64,000 bases of DNA from an uncultured Bacilli bacterium (GTDB taxonomy: Bacteria > Bacillota_I > Bacilli_A > RF39 > UBA660). How positions within the stretch are numbered: position 1 is the first letter of the stretch; every line of letters starts with the position of its first letter. Where the stretch lies: NCBI GenBank assembly GCA_944371995.1, contig CALVYD010000001.1, positions 39,254 through 103,253 on the forward strand, in the 5' to 3' direction. The notes beneath the pieces are model-generated. The model worked only from the letters and a program-made list of their open reading frames with translations. It was not told where the DNA came from and made no database searches. Position numbers and translations under genes: made by a program. Positions 7,343 through 15,933 of this stretch are shown in pieces.

Positions 7343-8068
7343 TCAATACATATCATTTTCTTCTAAAAAAACTGTCTCCGAATTTTTACCAACAATACCA
7401 CCATAATAATCTGGAACACTACCAGAAATAATCTTAATACTTAATGGTGCGTCCATATGGATTGTAACATCCTTAGAGGAGCTAGGTAAAGATATACGTT
7501 CTTTCACTTCAACATCAACATATACTTCTAAATATAAATTATTAATTCCGTAACTAGTAACCTTAGTCCTCAGACTACTACTGACATGTCCCAAAAATGA
7601 CATCTTAATAGGAATAACAGGACCTAAATTACTTAAAAATCCATTACCAGTTAAAGAACCAAATGGTATTTCACAGACAATACCATTTTCTACACTCTGA
7701 AAACCATCTCCTAATAAAGAAGAAGACAAATCAAATTCTTTAACATCACCTTCTTCTAATTTTTTTAATTTCAAATAAACTTTTTGATTAATATCGGATA
7801 GTAGTGCATTAACTTCTTGAGAATTATAATCTATCATTTCAATCTCGTTATTAGTATTCTTAGAAACAATAAATAACTCTTGTGTTAAACCCTGCGCTAA
7901 AACATCATTTACTGTAGAATCAATAACATTTGAAGTAATCCTCTCCACTTCTAGATTTAAATAATTTAGCAAAATAGGATTTACCTTTTTTCCTAACAAT
8001 GAAACACAAAAAAAAGAAATGAAAATAGAAAAAACAAAAACCATCCCTAGCTTCTTTCCAAGATTCAT
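7343..8068 (-). CDS. yunB: Sporulation protein YunB
   Basis: A 241-residue membrane-anchored protein: one N-terminal transmembrane helix (about 8-28), then a domain with NPILLNYLNLEVERI, a central GSLTGNGFLSNLGPVIPIKMSF block and LEVYVDVEVKERISLP. This is the layout of YunB, a mother-cell sporulation protein with a role in spore formation that is not fully known. The start overlaps the stop of the YlmC/YmxH gene by four bases (ATGA), so the two are translationally coupled. Confidence 0.88.
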   Translation of the reverse strand: MNLGKKLGMVFVFSIFISFFCVSLLGKKVNPILLNYLNLEVERITSNVIDSTVNDVLAQGLTQELFIVSKNTNNEIEMIDYNSQEVNALLSDINQKVYLKLKKLEEGDVKEFDLSSSLLGDGFQSVENGIVCEIPFGSLTGNGFLSNLGPVIPIKMSFLGHVSSSLRTKVTSYGINNLYLEVYVDVEVKERISLPSSSKDVTIHMDAPLSIKIISGSVPDYYGGIVGKNSETVFLEENDMY

Positions 8069-8295
8069 TTCAAATTAACATTTACCAAAATAACGTCCTC
8101 TCCTATTTTAGTAATATCCTTCCATAAAATTTTTGTATCCCCGTCTCTATTAAAACTAAAAATAGATTTACCTCTCTCTATAATCAAAGATTCAATACGC
8201 CCGTCCATCATAATATTAACATCAATAATATTACCAATATTTCTTCCATCTACAACACTGACAATATTTTTACCTTGAAGTTCTGATAAACGCAT
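8065..8295 (-). CDS. YlmC/YmxH family PRC-barrel sporulation protein
   Basis: A 76-residue PRC-barrel protein: RLSELQGKNIVSVVDGRNIGNIIDV, then IIERGKSIFSF and a closing strand with IGEDVILV. In many Bacillota ylmC/ymxH follows sigG and belongs to the sporulation gene set, as here: it lies 27 bases behind sigG. Its stop codon is TGA inside the ATGA overlap with yunB, useful evidence that TGA is a stop codon in this genome. Confidence 0.85.
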   Translation of the reverse strand: MRLSELQGKNIVSVVDGRNIGNIIDVNIMMDGRIESLIIERGKSIFSFNRDGDTKILWKDITKIGEDVILVNVNLK

Positions 8296-8322
8296 CCTAC
8301 CACCTAATAAAATATATGCAAC

Positions 8323-9099
8323 TCATTTCAAAACTTTCTTCAATTGTTTAATAGCACCTTTTTCAATTCTCGAAACTTGAGCCTGGCTAATATTAAGTTC
8401 TTCAGCAATTTCCATCTGTGTCTTGCCAACAATAAAACGTTCATCTAAAATATGCTGTTCCCTATCTTCCAATTGTTGAATTGCATCATTTAAAGCCATT
8501 TTCAAAGATACGTCATCACTATTATTAGATTTATCTTCCAACTGATCAAATAAATAAATAGTATCACCACCATCAGAATAAATGGGTTCAAACATACTTA
8601 CAGGTTCTCGCAAAGAATCTAAAGCCTGAACAACTTCAAATGGTTTTACATTCAGTTGTGTAGCAATATCCTCAATCGATGGTTCTTTTCCAGTTTGATT
8701 ATAACTTTGTTCTTTTATTTTTAACGACTTATAAGCTATATCACGTAAAGATCTACTAACACGTACACTGTTATTATCTCTTAAATATCTACGCACCTCT
8801 CCTAATATCATTGGAACTGCATAAGTCGAAAATTTCACCTCGTGAGATAAATCAAAATTGTCAATTGCCTTTAGCAATCCAACACAACCAATTTGAAACA
8901 AATCATCCATATTTTCAACACGATGATGAAATCTCTGTAAAATAGATAAAACTAACTTCAAATTACCTTCAACTAACTTAGTTCGTGCTTCCATATTACC
9001 ATTTTGCATCTTTTGAAACAACTCATTCATTTCCGAATTACTAAGAACTTCTATATAACTAGTATCCATACCGCTAATTTCCACTTTGTATTTAGACAT
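8323..9099 (-). CDS. sigG: RNA polymerase sporulation sigma factor SigG
   Basis: A 258-residue sigma-70 family factor, the length of Bacillus SigG. The N-terminal KVEISGMDTS and the block EVKFSTYAVPMILGEVRRYLRDNN followed by VRVSRSLRDIAYK are near-identical to SigG region 2, and region 4 ends with GKTQMEIAEELNISQAQVSRIEK. SigG drives late forespore genes. It heads the sigG-ylmC-yunB unit. The start codon ATG at 9097-9099 lies directly behind a long hairpin that buries the AAAGGAG ribosome site (see 9101-9142). Confidence 0.96.
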   Translation of the reverse strand: MSKYKVEISGMDTSYIEVLSNSEMNELFQKMQNGNMEARTKLVEGNLKLVLSILQRFHHRVENMDDLFQIGCVGLLKAIDNFDLSHEVKFSTYAVPMILGEVRRYLRDNNSVRVSRSLRDIAYKSLKIKEQSYNQTGKEPSIEDIATQLNVKPFEVVQALDSLREPVSMFEPIYSDGGDTIYLFDQLEDKSNNSDDVSLKMALNDAIQQLEDREQHILDERFIVGKTQMEIAEELNISQAQVSRIEKGAIKQLKKVLK

Positions 9100-9100
9100 A

Positions 9101-9142
9101 AAAAGCTCCTTTCATCTTTCTTATGAGATAAAAGAAGCTTTT
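9101..9142 (-). promoter_or_regulatory. Leader hairpin that sequesters the sigG ribosome binding site
   Basis: On the minus strand, 9142-9126 pairs with 9117-9101 over 17 bp, with two G-U pairs and an eight-base loop. The 3' arm contains the whole AAAGGAG ribosome site (9106-9112), and the ATG follows one base after the stem. It could also act as a weak terminator for the upstream TtcA-like gene because the arm ends in TTTT, but the T run goes straight into the start codon. Confidence 0.75.
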
Positions 9143-9194
9143 TTATTCAACAATATCAATATTTTCATATGATAACTTCATTCAATACCGTTAC

Positions 9195-10028
9195 TTATCT
9201 ATCATAGTTATCTAAAAACGAAATTTTCTTTCCATCCTTCTTTATACCTAAAATCGTTTCAATATTAACGTTTTCTGAAGATTTAAAGATATTAGCCGCT
9301 ACATGAGGATTTTTCTTTTCAAACTGATGTATTAAATTCTTCATTTCTAATCGCTTAGAATCAATATGTGAAGAGTTTGTAAACTTACAAGCACAATTAA
9401 TAAAATCTAATTGATTATATTTAGCCCAGCGGATAATAGCATCCTCCCTAATCAAGTAAAGTGGCCTAATAAGTTCCATACCATCAAAATTGATACTCCA
9501 TAACTTAGGTGGCATACTTTTATATTCACCACCATAAAAAATAGATAACAAAATCGTCTCAATAACATCATCAAAATGATGACCCAGTGCAATCTTATTA
9601 CACCCTAATTCTTGAGCACGAGCATATAAAAAGCCTCTTCGCATTCTAGCACACAAATAGCAAGGAGAAGAATTTTGCTTATCAACAACATCAAAAATAT
9701 TAGAAGAAAAAACCTGAATATCAATTCCCAAAATTTTAGCATTGTTCAAAACTTGTTCATAAATCTCCGGACGATATCCAGGATTCATCACAATATAACA
9801 AACATCAAATTTTACCTTGCCATGTTTTTGTAATTCTTCTATACATTTCGCTAAAAGCATAGAATCCTTACCACCAGAGATACATACAGCAATCTTATCT
9901 CCTTCTTGAATCAATTGATACTCTCGAACAGCCTTAGTAAACGGTCTCCAAATTTCTTTACGAAATCTTGTAATAATACTACGCTCAATCTCTTCTTTTC
10001 TTGATAACATTTCTATCACTACTTTCAA
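9195..10028 (-). CDS. TtcA-like tRNA 2-thiolation protein (PP-loop ATPase)
   Basis: A 277-residue N-type ATP pyrophosphatase. The PP-loop SGGKDS lies at 51-56, the CYLC pair at 123-126, a GHHFDDVIET motif at 149-158 and a third Cys-x-Cys (NCACKF) near 213. That combination is the TtcA family, which binds an Fe-S cluster and thiolates C32 in tRNA. The window also carries the Fe-S carrier Nfu. The nominal start is TTG at 10028; an ATG at 10010 is equally possible, and neither has a strong ribosome site. Other thiolases of the same superfamily remain possible. Confidence 0.85.
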   Translation of the reverse strand: MKVVIEMLSRKEEIERSIITRFRKEIWRPFTKAVREYQLIQEGDKIAVCISGGKDSMLLAKCIEELQKHGKVKFDVCYIVMNPGYRPEIYEQVLNNAKILGIDIQVFSSNIFDVVDKQNSSPCYLCARMRRGFLYARAQELGCNKIALGHHFDDVIETILLSIFYGGEYKSMPPKLWSINFDGMELIRPLYLIREDAIIRWAKYNQLDFINCACKFTNSSHIDSKRLEMKNLIHQFEKKNPHVAANIFKSSENVNIETILGIKKDGKKISFLDNYDR

Positions 10029-10074
10029 TAAAATATCAACAACTATTATAACGAAATTTCCATAAAAGAACTAC

Positions 10075-10743
10075 TTAATCTTCATAAAAAGACACAAACT
10101 TCTCTTTCAATCCTTCTTCTTCTATATAATTCCATGCATCTAAATAAACTTTTCGTGCAAAATCTTTATTTAAAAAATCACTCTTAAATTTTTTCATCAT
10201 TTTCAAAATATTAGAATTGCCTGTCCACAAATGGAATGGTTTTTTATTCCTATGTAAAATATACTGATAACACCTCTCAAAATGGTCATCAAAGGAAGTT
10301 AACTCAGGATAATATTTAATACTTGTCTGTAACTGACGCTTTGCCAGAATATAAATATCAACATCTCTATCAGCATCACTAACAATTTCACCATAAATAC
10401 TCCTTGGCTGTCTATTTAAAGATCCGGAATGATCCTCTATAGCTTCTTTCATAATCTGTAATTGCTTATCATCAAAAAACTCTCGCAAATTATGATCATT
10501 CATTAATAATTTTCCCGATTCTATAGCATGATCTTCCCGATTCATATCAATAGCTAAAAGGCCTAAATCATGATAACAAGCTATACAATAAACCATATTT
10601 AAATCAACATCATATTCTTTAGCAATTATAAAAGAATGATCAATAACATACTGAATATGTAACAATCCATGTGCATACAATCTATCATATTTCGGAAAAA
10701 TGCAACATTCAATATAAGAAACTAAACCCTGATTTAATTTCAT
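10075..10743 (-). CDS. HD-domain phosphohydrolase
   Basis: A 222-residue HD-superfamily protein: His in HGLLHIQYV near residue 25, the HDLG doublet near 58 and DHSG near 105, with a later DADRD. These metal ligands indicate a metal-dependent phosphohydrolase of unknown substrate. The ATGA overlap with trmL shows translational coupling, so it may act in nucleotide clearance beside RNA modification, but that is only inference. Confidence 0.8.
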   Translation of the reverse strand: MKLNQGLVSYIECCIFPKYDRLYAHGLLHIQYVIDHSFIIAKEYDVDLNMVYCIACYHDLGLLAIDMNREDHAIESGKLLMNDHNLREFFDDKQLQIMKEAIEDHSGSLNRQPRSIYGEIVSDADRDVDIYILAKRQLQTSIKYYPELTSFDDHFERCYQYILHRNKKPFHLWTGNSNILKMMKKFKSDFLNKDFARKVYLDAWNYIEEEGLKEKFVSFYED

Positions 10744-11267
10744 TCTCTCTCCAAATAATCCGCACCCTTATGTTGTGTCGTAGACGGTTCTGTAAGTAAT
10801 AATCCCTCATAATTTTGCTGTCTTAACACTTCATAAATAACAATAGCAACACTATTGGAAACATTCAAAGCACGCACACCTGCAGTCATAGGAATACGCA
10901 TACAATACTCTAAATCACGCCTTAAAATTTCTTTAGGAATCCCTGTAGATTCTTTTCCGAAAATAAAATATAAATTATCCTTACCAGGATTACTATAATC
11001 AAAGCTAGAATGTGGCTTTTTACCATATCTCGTAAAATAATAATAAATACCTTGATTTTTAGATACAAAGTCATCAAAATTTTCATATACTTGATACTTT
11101 AATTTATCAATATAATTAACGCCTGCTCTCTTTAAATGTGCATCATCTAAAGAAAAACCTAAAGGCTTTATTAAATGTAACATAGTACCTGTCGCAACGC
11201 ATGTTCTCATTATATTTCCTGTATTCTGTGGAATTTCAGGTTCAAATAAAACTATATGATTCATCAT
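10740..11267 (-). CDS. trmL: tRNA (cytidine/uridine-34-2'-O)-methyltransferase TrmL
   Basis: A 175-residue minimal SPOUT methyltransferase. Motif 1 is EPEIPQNTGNIMRTC near the N-terminus, motif 2 FIFGKESTGIP and motif 3 MTAGVRALNVSNSVAIVIYE, which forms the trefoil knot that holds S-adenosylmethionine. The short length without an N-terminal RNA domain is typical of TrmL/YibK (CspR). It acts on the wobble base of tRNA-Leu. Transcription likely starts about 250 bases upstream at the promoter at 11524-11552. Confidence 0.95.
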   Translation of the reverse strand: MMNHIVLFEPEIPQNTGNIMRTCVATGTMLHLIKPLGFSLDDAHLKRAGVNYIDKLKYQVYENFDDFVSKNQGIYYYFTRYGKKPHSSFDYSNPGKDNLYFIFGKESTGIPKEILRRDLEYCMRIPMTAGVRALNVSNSVAIVIYEVLRQQNYEGLLLTEPSTTQHKGADYLERE

Positions 11268-11603
11268 ATCCCTCCACTTCTTAAAACTAACAAATACTCA
11301 TCCAAATAACCTATTTTAAATCAGTTCAACAGAATTAATTTTCTCTCCACACTTTCCGAAATATCCACTTTACTAACTAGACATTCCTACTTCACAATTG
11401 CTTCATGGAAAGAAACACTCATCAAATTTTTGTTCATTTTTTCTACATTAATTCTATTTACTTTTCGTTAGATACAAACGAAGATAATAAAATTTATACA
11501 TAATACAATCTTTGGACAGAACCAATATATAATACGTTCGTTCGCCTGTCAACTATTTTTTATAAATTATTCAAATTTGTATTTGAAAGAAACAACTTCC
11601 TTA
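11268..11603 (-). other. Long untranslated leader upstream of trmL
   Basis: About 330 bases without a convincing gene. A strong promoter (11524-11552) would give a leader of about 250 bases before trmL. I recognise no riboswitch or T-box signature. A short hairpin CTTCGTT/AACGAAA lies near 11465-11485, and a 16-codon frame (MNKNLMSVSFHEAIVK) starts at about 11433 on the minus strand, with no clear ribosome site. Confidence 0.5.
11524..11552 (-). promoter_or_regulatory. Strong promoter upstream of trmL
   Basis: TTGACA (11547-11552), 17-base spacer, TATATT (11524-11529) on the minus strand. Confidence 0.8.
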
Positions 11604-11604
11604 T

Positions 11605-11635
11605 AAATAAAAAGTAGACATATTATGATGTCTAC
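11605..11635 (-). terminator. Terminator behind the thioredoxin-fold protein gene
   Basis: Stem GTAGACAT/ATGTCTAC (11614-11621 with 11628-11635), six-base loop and a T-rich tail on the minus strand. Confidence 0.85.
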
Positions 11636-11654
11636 AATTATCTTACAACTTCAA

Positions 11655-12185
11655 TTATTCACCTTGCTTTTTTATTTGATGCATATCTATAAATTGCTCT
11701 GTCTTAGAAATCGTTATCTCATGATTAGAAGTTCCTTGTAAAATTCCTTCTATTTCACCATCCTCGAAAGAAACCAATGCTGGATAATGTTCTTCCAAAG
11801 AATTTTTATATGGATAAGTACGATTAAAAGAATCAACAAATTGTTCTTGATCAACATTACTTAAATTCAAATAAATTATACTTTCTTGTAAATCATCCTG
11901 TTTAATTAACTTTTTAAAATCTTTTTCATAATCTCTACACGTAGAATCAGAAGCAGTACACATATAAATAACAGTAGTTGGATTTTCCATAATATAATGA
12001 TCTAATTCATCCGGTAAAATTTCAGATAATGTTCCTCGAATCACAGGTATTTCACGTTGGTGTTCATCATATACACGATATAAACTACATAAGTAAATAA
12101 CTAAAACCACTACGACAAGAAACATAATCGCAACTATTATATAATTTTTCTTAGGTATAATTTTCTCTTCAGTGTCATTAGCCAT
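11655..12185 (-). CDS. Membrane-anchored thioredoxin-fold protein
   Basis: A 176-residue protein with a short Lys/Glu-rich head, one transmembrane helix (about 17-37) and an extracytoplasmic domain. The order VIYMCTASDSTCRDYEKDF, LNLSNVDQE and YPALVSFEDGEIEGIL follows a thioredoxin fold, with the cis-Pro strand YPALV. The Cys pair is CTASDSTC (five residues between) rather than CxxC, so classical thioredoxin activity is unlikely. It stands alone between trmL and the U32 gene. Exact role unknown. Confidence 0.65.
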   Translation of the reverse strand: MANDTEEKIIPKKNYIIVAIMFLVVVVLVIYLCSLYRVYDEHQREIPVIRGTLSEILPDELDHYIMENPTTVIYMCTASDSTCRDYEKDFKKLIKQDDLQESIIYLNLSNVDQEQFVDSFNRTYPYKNSLEEHYPALVSFEDGEIEGILQGTSNHEITISKTEQFIDMHQIKKQGE

Positions 12186-12220
12186 TAAATATCACTTCCT
12201 ATCTAAAATTATTTTATCAT

Positions 12221-12256
12221 AAAACAACTAATTTTAGTACTATAATTAGTTGTTTT
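12221..12256 (-). terminator. Hairpin at the 3' end of the U32 gene
   Basis: A 13-bp stem AAAACAACTAATT/AATTAGTTGTTTT (12221-12233 with 12244-12256) that overlaps the stop codon of the U32 gene. The T tail on the minus strand is only four bases, so it may be a weak terminator. Confidence 0.55.
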
Positions 12257-14429
12257 TTACAATTTCGAAAATCTCCTTTCCACTTTCCTGATAAAATTGA
12301 TAACGAACAGATAACTCTTTATGCAAAGAATTAAAATCTAATTTAGACTGTGTATTATAATTTAAAACTATTGTTTGAACTCCATTAAAGTAAACAGGAA
12401 ATAACCGTTGATGTAAATCCTTTAAATAATAAGAAAATACATTTTCTTTCAAATCTAAAATATTATCTTTAATAACCATAACTTCAACCGCACCATATTG
12501 GACTACTTCAACATTAGGAAAACAACCAAAAGTTTGATAGAACAAATCAATAAAATTATTTACTTCAAAAGAAGAAAGTTCAACAGAAAGTGTAATCTTA
12601 GATAATCCTAATTGATATAAATAATAAGCCGTATAAATATTACATACATTTAAAGTATAATCTCCAATCAAAAATTCCTTACTAGAAAAAGAAAATAAAT
12701 CTTTTACTAAAGTACGAGACGGTATCATATCCTGTCCAGAAAATAGACATCTTGGCATAGAATAATAAATTGAAGAATTAGATTGATATTTCAAAAATAA
12801 TGAATAATTATTTACATAAATACGTTTAAATTCCAATTTTAAACAAGCAAGAAGTTGTTCTTCGGTAAATACAGAACAGCTTTTTTCTGTATCAAAAGAA
12901 AGCTTTAAACAATTAAACTCTACTTCACGAATGACTGGCGCATAACCTACTTCCATCCTAGCAAAAGATAATTTATCCACCAAAGTACGCCGGATCTCAT
13001 TAATTTCTCGTAGAGAAATAAAGATATCATCATCCATATCAATATCAAATGTCTGACTAACAAACGGACTTTTTCCTAATTTACCAAGCTGAGTACGAAT
13101 CTTTTCCTCACTAACCGGAGATGTAATAGACTTTTCTACGACACTCCCCTTCTCTACAATACGATGAACACCATCACTAATAGATACTATAAAAGACTCT
13201 CCTACGTGTGCACTAACAGAATAAGTAACAGGAACCTTTCTATCAGGAAGCCTTCGCAACTCTTGCATCAACAAAGAATCAGAAGTTTTAGAAACCGTTT
13301 CAAAATCAGTAAGTCCTATTTTATTATCAATATAACAAACATTACCCTTACATACTTCTGAAACAAGTAATCCTTTAGCATCATACAAATAATTAACAAT
13401 AAGTCCCTTGCCACTTTCTAAAAACCGAATACCATCACCTTGATGTAGATTTTTCTTTAAATGAATACCTATCTTTTTATTATCACAAGAAATAACTTTA
13501 CCTATCGTAAGTCCGATATGATTAGGACTAGACGTATTCATTAATTCACAAACACTCGATTGAAATAAATGTCCACTGGTAAACTCACGATTAAAAATAG
13601 TCTTTAATCTATCATTTTCCAAATCTAAATCACAATCACTAGCATTAGAATCTATCAAATGACGATACATCCTAGTAATGAAACCTACATACTCAGGACT
13701 CTTCATACGTCCCTCAATTTTAAAACTATAAATACTACTATCCAAAAGCTCACGAAAACGATAACTTGTATTTAACTCTTTTGTACTTAGTAAATATTTA
13801 GAATCAGATAACATTGTATCGCCTTCATATAATTGATATGGTAAACGACAAGAACCAGCACATTCACCACGATTACCACTGCGACCACCTATCATCGAAC
13901 TCATAAGGCAACATCCAGAATAAGAAATACAAAGTGCGCCATGAACAAAAACTTCTTTTTCAATAGGAACATCTATTTTTTCAATTTCCTCTAAAGACAT
14001 TTCTCTCGACAATACTACTCTTTTGACACCCTTCTCATAAAGTAATTTTACAATATCATAAGATGAATTATTCAACTGAGTAGAAGCATGAACTTCTAAA
14101 TTAGGATACCGATCTAAAACATAACAAATCATTCCAAAGTCCTGCATAATAATCGCATCGACACCATTCTTATATAAAAACTCTACTTGTTCTAAAAAAG
14201 AAGTAACCTCACTATCTTTAACTAAAGTATTCATCGTAACATAAAACTTAACACCATACAAATGACATAACCGAATAGCCTCGACAATTTCCTCATTTGT
14301 AAAATTTTTAGCAAACTTCCTAGCTCCAAAACACTGACAAGCACCATAAACAGCATCCGCTCCATTAGCAATTGCTTGATATAAACAATCCATATTACCA
14401 ACAGGTACTAAAAGTTCATGTTTTTTCAC
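12246..14429 (-). CDS. U32 family protein, long form (RlhA/YhbU-like RNA hydroxylation)
   Basis: A 727-residue U32 protein: N-terminal TIM barrel with ELLVPVGNMDCLYQAIANGADAVYGA, then HGALCISYSGCCLMSS and GECAGSCRLPY, whose Cys residues are the Fe-S ligands of the family. A long C-terminal extension with a collagenase-like/DUF3656 region follows. Long forms such as RlhA hydroxylate a cytidine in 23S rRNA; protease activity named in old annotations is doubtful. The start is GTG with GGTGGTGATG upstream. Two shorter U32 proteins (57439-59480) lie elsewhere in the window with a tRNA context. Confidence 0.85.
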   Translation of the reverse strand: MKKHELLVPVGNMDCLYQAIANGADAVYGACQCFGARKFAKNFTNEEIVEAIRLCHLYGVKFYVTMNTLVKDSEVTSFLEQVEFLYKNGVDAIIMQDFGMICYVLDRYPNLEVHASTQLNNSSYDIVKLLYEKGVKRVVLSREMSLEEIEKIDVPIEKEVFVHGALCISYSGCCLMSSMIGGRSGNRGECAGSCRLPYQLYEGDTMLSDSKYLLSTKELNTSYRFRELLDSSIYSFKIEGRMKSPEYVGFITRMYRHLIDSNASDCDLDLENDRLKTIFNREFTSGHLFQSSVCELMNTSSPNHIGLTIGKVISCDNKKIGIHLKKNLHQGDGIRFLESGKGLIVNYLYDAKGLLVSEVCKGNVCYIDNKIGLTDFETVSKTSDSLLMQELRRLPDRKVPVTYSVSAHVGESFIVSISDGVHRIVEKGSVVEKSITSPVSEEKIRTQLGKLGKSPFVSQTFDIDMDDDIFISLREINEIRRTLVDKLSFARMEVGYAPVIREVEFNCLKLSFDTEKSCSVFTEEQLLACLKLEFKRIYVNNYSLFLKYQSNSSIYYSMPRCLFSGQDMIPSRTLVKDLFSFSSKEFLIGDYTLNVCNIYTAYYLYQLGLSKITLSVELSSFEVNNFIDLFYQTFGCFPNVEVVQYGAVEVMVIKDNILDLKENVFSYYLKDLHQRLFPVYFNGVQTIVLNYNTQSKLDFNSLHKELSVRYQFYQESGKEIFEIVKNN

Positions 14430-14490
14430 AAAACATCACCACCAGTACTATTATAACATAACAAACACCCTTTTAGACATATACTAGAAT

Positions 14491-14790
14491 ATGAAACAAA
14501 ACGCATTAATCAATAACCAGACATTCATAACCTGGGCACTCATAAGCATAGGCCTAGCCATTATATTTATTAATTACGGAAACACCCTTTTAAGAAGTCC
14601 ATACAACATGCAACAAAAAAACTTACAGAAATTAGGATGGACAATTACCATCATCACGCTACTTTGCATATACATCACAGAACAAACCATTCCTAACACA
14701 CAAGAAAGAAAACTAATTAATAGTGTAATTATTTTTGCAAGTACCTTCTCTTATCTATACTACTTAGCACAACAAGACAAATTGGCATAA
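14491..14790 (+). CDS. Small three-helix membrane protein, unknown
   Basis: A 99-residue frame with three hydrophobic segments (about 12-28, 48-64 and 76-92). I do not recognise it. There is no ribosome site; instead TATACT (14480-14485) ends five bases before the ATG, so the mRNA may be leaderless. It is convergent with rubrerythrin, sharing a terminator between them. Codon use matches the plus-strand trpS gene, so it is plausibly real. Confidence 0.55.
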   Translation: MKQNALINNQTFITWALISIGLAIIFINYGNTLLRSPYNMQQKNLQKLGWTITIITLLCIYITEQTIPNTQERKLINSVIIFASTFSYLYYLAQQDKLA

Positions 14791-14792
14791 AC

Positions 14793-14823
14793 TAAAAAAA
14801 TCTACACCATACTGTGTAGATTT
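14793..14823 (-). terminator. Terminator of the rubrerythrin gene
   Basis: Ten-bp stem AAATCTACAC/GTGTAGATTT (14798-14807 with 14814-14823), six-base loop, seven T on the minus strand. It may also slow transcription from the convergent small membrane gene. Confidence 0.9.
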
Positions 14824-14842
14824 AATAATTAAACCATAAGAA

Positions 14843-15385
14843 CTATTCGTAATTATCGGCTTTAACTTCCATAAAACTTTGTGGATGAGCACAAACAGGA
14901 CAAACAGCAAGAGCTTCTTTTCCAGTATAAACATATCCACAATTACGGCATACCCAGATTTTGTCTCCGTCTTTCTTAAATACTCTATCATCTTTAATAT
15001 TTTGAAGTAATGTTAAATATCTCTTTTCATGTTCTTTTTCAATTTCGCCAACTTTTTCAAATAAGATAGCAAGTCTTGTAAATCCTTCTTCTCTTGCAGT
15101 TTCTGCAAAACTCTTATACATATCTGTCCACTCATAATTTTCACCAGCTGCAGCATCTTCTAAGTTAACAGTAGTTTCAGGAATATCTCCACCGTGTAAT
15201 TCTTTAAACCAAAGTTTAGCATGTTCCTTTTCATTATTAGCAGTCTCTTCGAATATAGCAGCTAATTGTTCATAACCATCTTTACGAGCCTTACTAGCAT
15301 AAAAAGTATATTTATTTCTAGCTTGACTTTCTCCTGCAAAAGCAGTCATTAAATTTTGTTCAGTCTTAGATCCTTTTAATTCCAT
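14843..15385 (-). CDS. rbr: Rubrerythrin (peroxide reductase)
   Basis: A 180-residue rubrerythrin: N-terminal ferritin-like diiron domain with the E...ExxR/E...ExxH ligands ([46 protein letters not shown]) and a C-terminal rubredoxin domain with CRNCGYVY and CPVCAHP as the FeS4 ligands. It reduces hydrogen peroxide in the cytosol of anaerobes, which supports an anaerobic lifestyle. It is transcribed from its own promoter just downstream of the Fur/PerR-type regulator, a common pairing. Confidence 0.96.
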   Translation of the reverse strand: MELKGSKTEQNLMTAFAGESQARNKYTFYASKARKDGYEQLAAIFEETANNEKEHAKLWFKELHGGDIPETTVNLEDAAAGENYEWTDMYKSFAETAREEGFTRLAILFEKVGEIEKEHEKRYLTLLQNIKDDRVFKKDGDKIWVCRNCGYVYTGKEALAVCPVCAHPQSFMEVKADNYE

Positions 15386-15451
15386 TAAAATACCTTCTTT
15401 CTTAATTATTTTATATTAAAGGAACAAATCCCTAATATACTTATCACCTGT

Positions 15452-15480
15452 ATAGTAACATAAACTACTAAGTATATCAA
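15452..15480 (-). promoter_or_regulatory. Promoter of rubrerythrin
   Basis: TTGATA (15475-15480), 17-base spacer, TACTAT (15452-15457) on the minus strand, giving a leader of about 60 bases. I see no clear Fur/PerR box overlapping it. Confidence 0.65.
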
Positions 15481-15522
15481 GAGTTCCCATATAATTATTA
15501 AATCAGTAAAGAAAACTTACCT

Positions 15523-15900
15523 TTATTCACATTCCTGACAAACTCCTTCAAGTAAAAGATGAACACGATTCACTTTAAAATTATGACCTTTTTCTAATTT
15601 TCTTAAAACGCGCAAAAAGCTATCGTCATACAAATCATACAATCTATGGCACTTTTGACATATAAAATGATAATGATCCGTACAGTCTCCATCATAGTGA
15701 TCCACACCATCATTCGTTGGAATCTTCATGACGATTCCTTCTTCCACTAATTTAGATACATTTCTATAAACCGTAGCTTGTCCAATAGTAGCATCAGATT
15801 TTCTAACTTGTTCATATAATTCCAAAATAGTTGGATGATTATGCATCTGTTTTAATGTGTTTAAAATAACTTCTTTCTGCTTTGTATTTCGTGTATTCAT
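15523..15900 (-). CDS. Fur/PerR family metalloregulator
   Basis: A 125-residue winged-helix regulator: KQKEVILNTLK, then TIGQATVYRNVSKLVEEGIV as the recognition helix region, a His-rich metal site (DHYDGDCTDHYHF) and two structural zinc pairs CQKC (81-84) and CQEC (121-124). The zinc pairs and the HYHFIC order fit PerR or Fur. Next to rubrerythrin, a peroxide sensor is the more likely role, but the operator on its own gene is a perfect Fur-type 7-1-7 site. It is most likely autoregulated. Confidence 0.9.
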   Translation of the reverse strand: MNTRNTKQKEVILNTLKQMHNHPTILELYEQVRKSDATIGQATVYRNVSKLVEEGIVMKIPTNDGVDHYDGDCTDHYHFICQKCHRLYDLYDDSFLRVLRKLEKGHNFKVNRVHLLLEGVCQECE

Positions 15901-15913
15901 AAGCCTTCCTTAT

Positions 15914-15928
15914 TGATAATAATTATCA
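15914..15928. promoter_or_regulatory. Fur/Per-type operator, perfect 7-1-7 inverted repeat
   Basis: TGATAAT-A-ATTATCA, identical to the Bacillus Fur 7-1-7 consensus core. It lies just behind the -10 of the regulator's own promoter, over the likely transcription start, which indicates repression. Confidence 0.88.
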
Positions 15929-15933
15929 ATAAT

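Noticed and set aside
9143..9194. SigF/SigG-type promoter ahead of sigG
   Set aside because: CATAT-like and GTAT-like words are present, but the spacing does not fit the forespore consensus well enough to call.
15485..15510. PerR box upstream of rubrerythrin (TTTAATAATTATAT-like)
   Set aside because: Only a partial match in an AT-rich region and upstream of the promoter rather than over it.
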